A stretch of 64,000 bases of DNA from Robertmurraya kyonggiensis. Lineage in GTDB: Bacteria > Bacillota > Bacilli > Bacillales > Cytobacillaceae. Below the pieces are notes generated by a model. That model made no database searches. It was given only the letters and a program-made list of their open reading frames with translations, and was not told the DNA's origin. This document shows, in pieces, positions 63,392 to 64,000 of the stretch; positions within the stretch are counted from its first letter, which is position 1, and the number at the start of each line of letters is the position of its first letter. The stretch is from positions 144,993-208,992 of the forward strand of contig NZ_SWBM01000006.1 of the NCBI RefSeq assembly GCF_005116465.1. Direction: 5' to 3'. The position numbers and the translations under genes are program-made.

Positions 63392-63664
63392 ATGAAAACA
63401 ACATTATTATTAAAAATGGGTGCAGTAGTAGAAGGAACAAAATCGAATGTAGTATCAAAGGTTAAAGGGTTTTTAAAAGAGGAAACTTCTGCGAAGGGTT
63501 CTTCAGAGGAAGGGTATTTAGTTTACGGTGGTATCGTAATCGGTATTATTGTCCTAGGGATTGCTGTAGTATTCATGAAAGATGGTTTTAGCGATATCGG
63601 TACTTTCTTTAATGATGGGGTAAACGGTACGAATACGAATCCAGCAGGCTGGGGAAGTAACTAA
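63392..63664 (+). CDS. Flp-like major prepilin
   Basis: Likely start ATG 63392, 8 nt after ttggagg; earlier in-frame starts are too close to the site. 90 residues. A positively charged leader ends SSEEG, followed by YLVYGGIVIGIIVLGIAVVF, a type IVb pilin helix. Cleavage after Gly by the A24 peptidase at 54091 is expected. The Glu5 of class III pilins is replaced. The Gly/Asn-rich tail resembles other Gram-positive Flp proteins. A strong terminator follows. Confidence 0.8.
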   Translation: MKTTLLLKMGAVVEGTKSNVVSKVKGFLKEETSAKGSSEEGYLVYGGIVIGIIVLGIAVVFMKDGFSDIGTFFNDGVNGTNTNPAGWGSN

Positions 63665-63668
63665 TATT

Positions 63669-63710
63669 AAAGAGATTGGATAAGGACTGTTCTTATCCAA
63701 TCTCTTTATC
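63669..63710 (+). terminator. Terminator after the prepilin gene
   Basis: aaagagattggataag / cttatccaatctcttt, perfect 16-bp stem with a 7-nt loop, T-rich end. Confidence 0.85.
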
Positions 63711-63744
63711 ATATTAGACAGTGGTAGTATAGGAGGTTGAGAGT

Positions 63745-64000
63745 ATGAGAGGTGCCGTGGGGATTGCCTTTTTCTTATTAATATCCTTTAGCATTATGGT
63801 TTTTATTCCAGATATAATTGTATACGGAACATGGACGTATAAAGCTAATTCAATCGTTGAGAAAGTAACGAAAGAGGCGGAAATTCAAGGTGGAGTGACC
63901 CCTAGCGTTGAAGCACATTATAATCAAATCATCAAAGACTATGGAATGGAAGATAAAGGGTTTACCGTTAAATATAGTCAGAAAGGTCAGATTCAACATC
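63745..64000 (+). CDS. TadE-like minor pilin, 5' part only
   Basis: ATG 63745 after aggaggttga. Begins MRGAVGIAFFLLISFSIMVF, an N-terminal hydrophobic helix, then PDIIVYGTWTYKANSIVEKV and an Asn/Lys-rich domain, running off the window. The layout is that of TadE/pseudopilin proteins of Gram-positive Tad operons. Confidence 0.6.
   Translation, partial: MRGAVGIAFFLLISFSIMVFIPDIIVYGTWTYKANSIVEKVTKEAEIQGGVTPSVEAHYNQIIKDYGMEDKGFTVKYSQKGQIQH

Noticed and set aside
1-64000. tRNA or rRNA genes
   Set aside because: No cloverleaf with GGTTCGA-type T-arm and CCA end, and no rRNA-like sequence was noticed on either strand; a tRNAscan run would settle this.

Overview
The window is AT-rich Bacillaceae DNA (Bacillus or a close relative). 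The evidence is strong AGGAGG ribosome binding sites with frequent GTG/TTG starts, a partial CotF-like spore coat gene, and TubZ/TubR plasmid partition genes of the type known from Bacillus virulence plasmids. Two iteron-rich replication regions and two conjugation-type gene sets show that most or all of it lies on a large, probably conjugative plasmid.

Layout. 1-2.6 kb (minus): spore coat fragment and a three-gene polar amino acid (possibly cystine) ABC importer. 3.3-4.2 kb: a graveyard holding a ZIP zinc transporter with an inverted internal block, joined to a D-Ala-D-Ala carboxypeptidase fragment. 5.4-14.1 kb: type IV secretion operon (pilin-like protein, PrgI-like protein, VirB4 N-domain protein, VirB4, VirB6-like channel, SLT/M23 hydrolase, accessory protein). 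14.3-15.8 kb: V8-like protease whose signal peptide is broken at an A8 run, and a small exported protein. 15.8-18.7 kb: two unexplained repeat arrays, an unknown protein and a tyrosine recombinase. 18.9-22.9 kb (minus): a Cys-rich MauA-like exported protein with MauD-like, MauE-like, TatA and TatC partners, a CcdA/MauF-like membrane protein and a lipoprotein. 23-28.2 kb: integrase remnant, TubY-like regulator, small DNA-binding protein, TubZ, TubR and a candidate tubC centromere. 29.1-33.5 kb: replication-relaxation protein and VirD4/TraG coupling protein. 34.3-38.3 kb: HTH plasmid protein, iteron origin, replication initiator and a second, helically phased iteron array. 38.6-51.9 kb: WxL/LamG surface protein cluster, with its last gene split by an ISL3 element carrying an ArsR regulator and a metallothionein. 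52-64 kb: S1-domain protein, a winged-helix protein and a Tad/Flp type IVb pilus operon that runs off the window.

The unifying observation is a family of four leader elements (near 5.5, 29.1, 38.7 and 52.05 kb). Each has a sigma-A-like promoter followed by a GCGGA-headed terminator-like hairpin with compensatory stem changes, and each sits just ahead of a transfer or surface operon. This predicts one antitermination-type switch controlling secretion channel, coupling protein, adhesins and pilus together.

The second notable system is the MauA-like/MauD/MauE/TatAC cluster. It keeps all 12 cysteines and one of the two cofactor tryptophans of the methylamine dehydrogenase small subunit but lacks the C-terminal part with the second, so it is probably a repurposed disulfide-rich exported protein. 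Domain and family assignments rest on motif recognition by eye; no database search was run.
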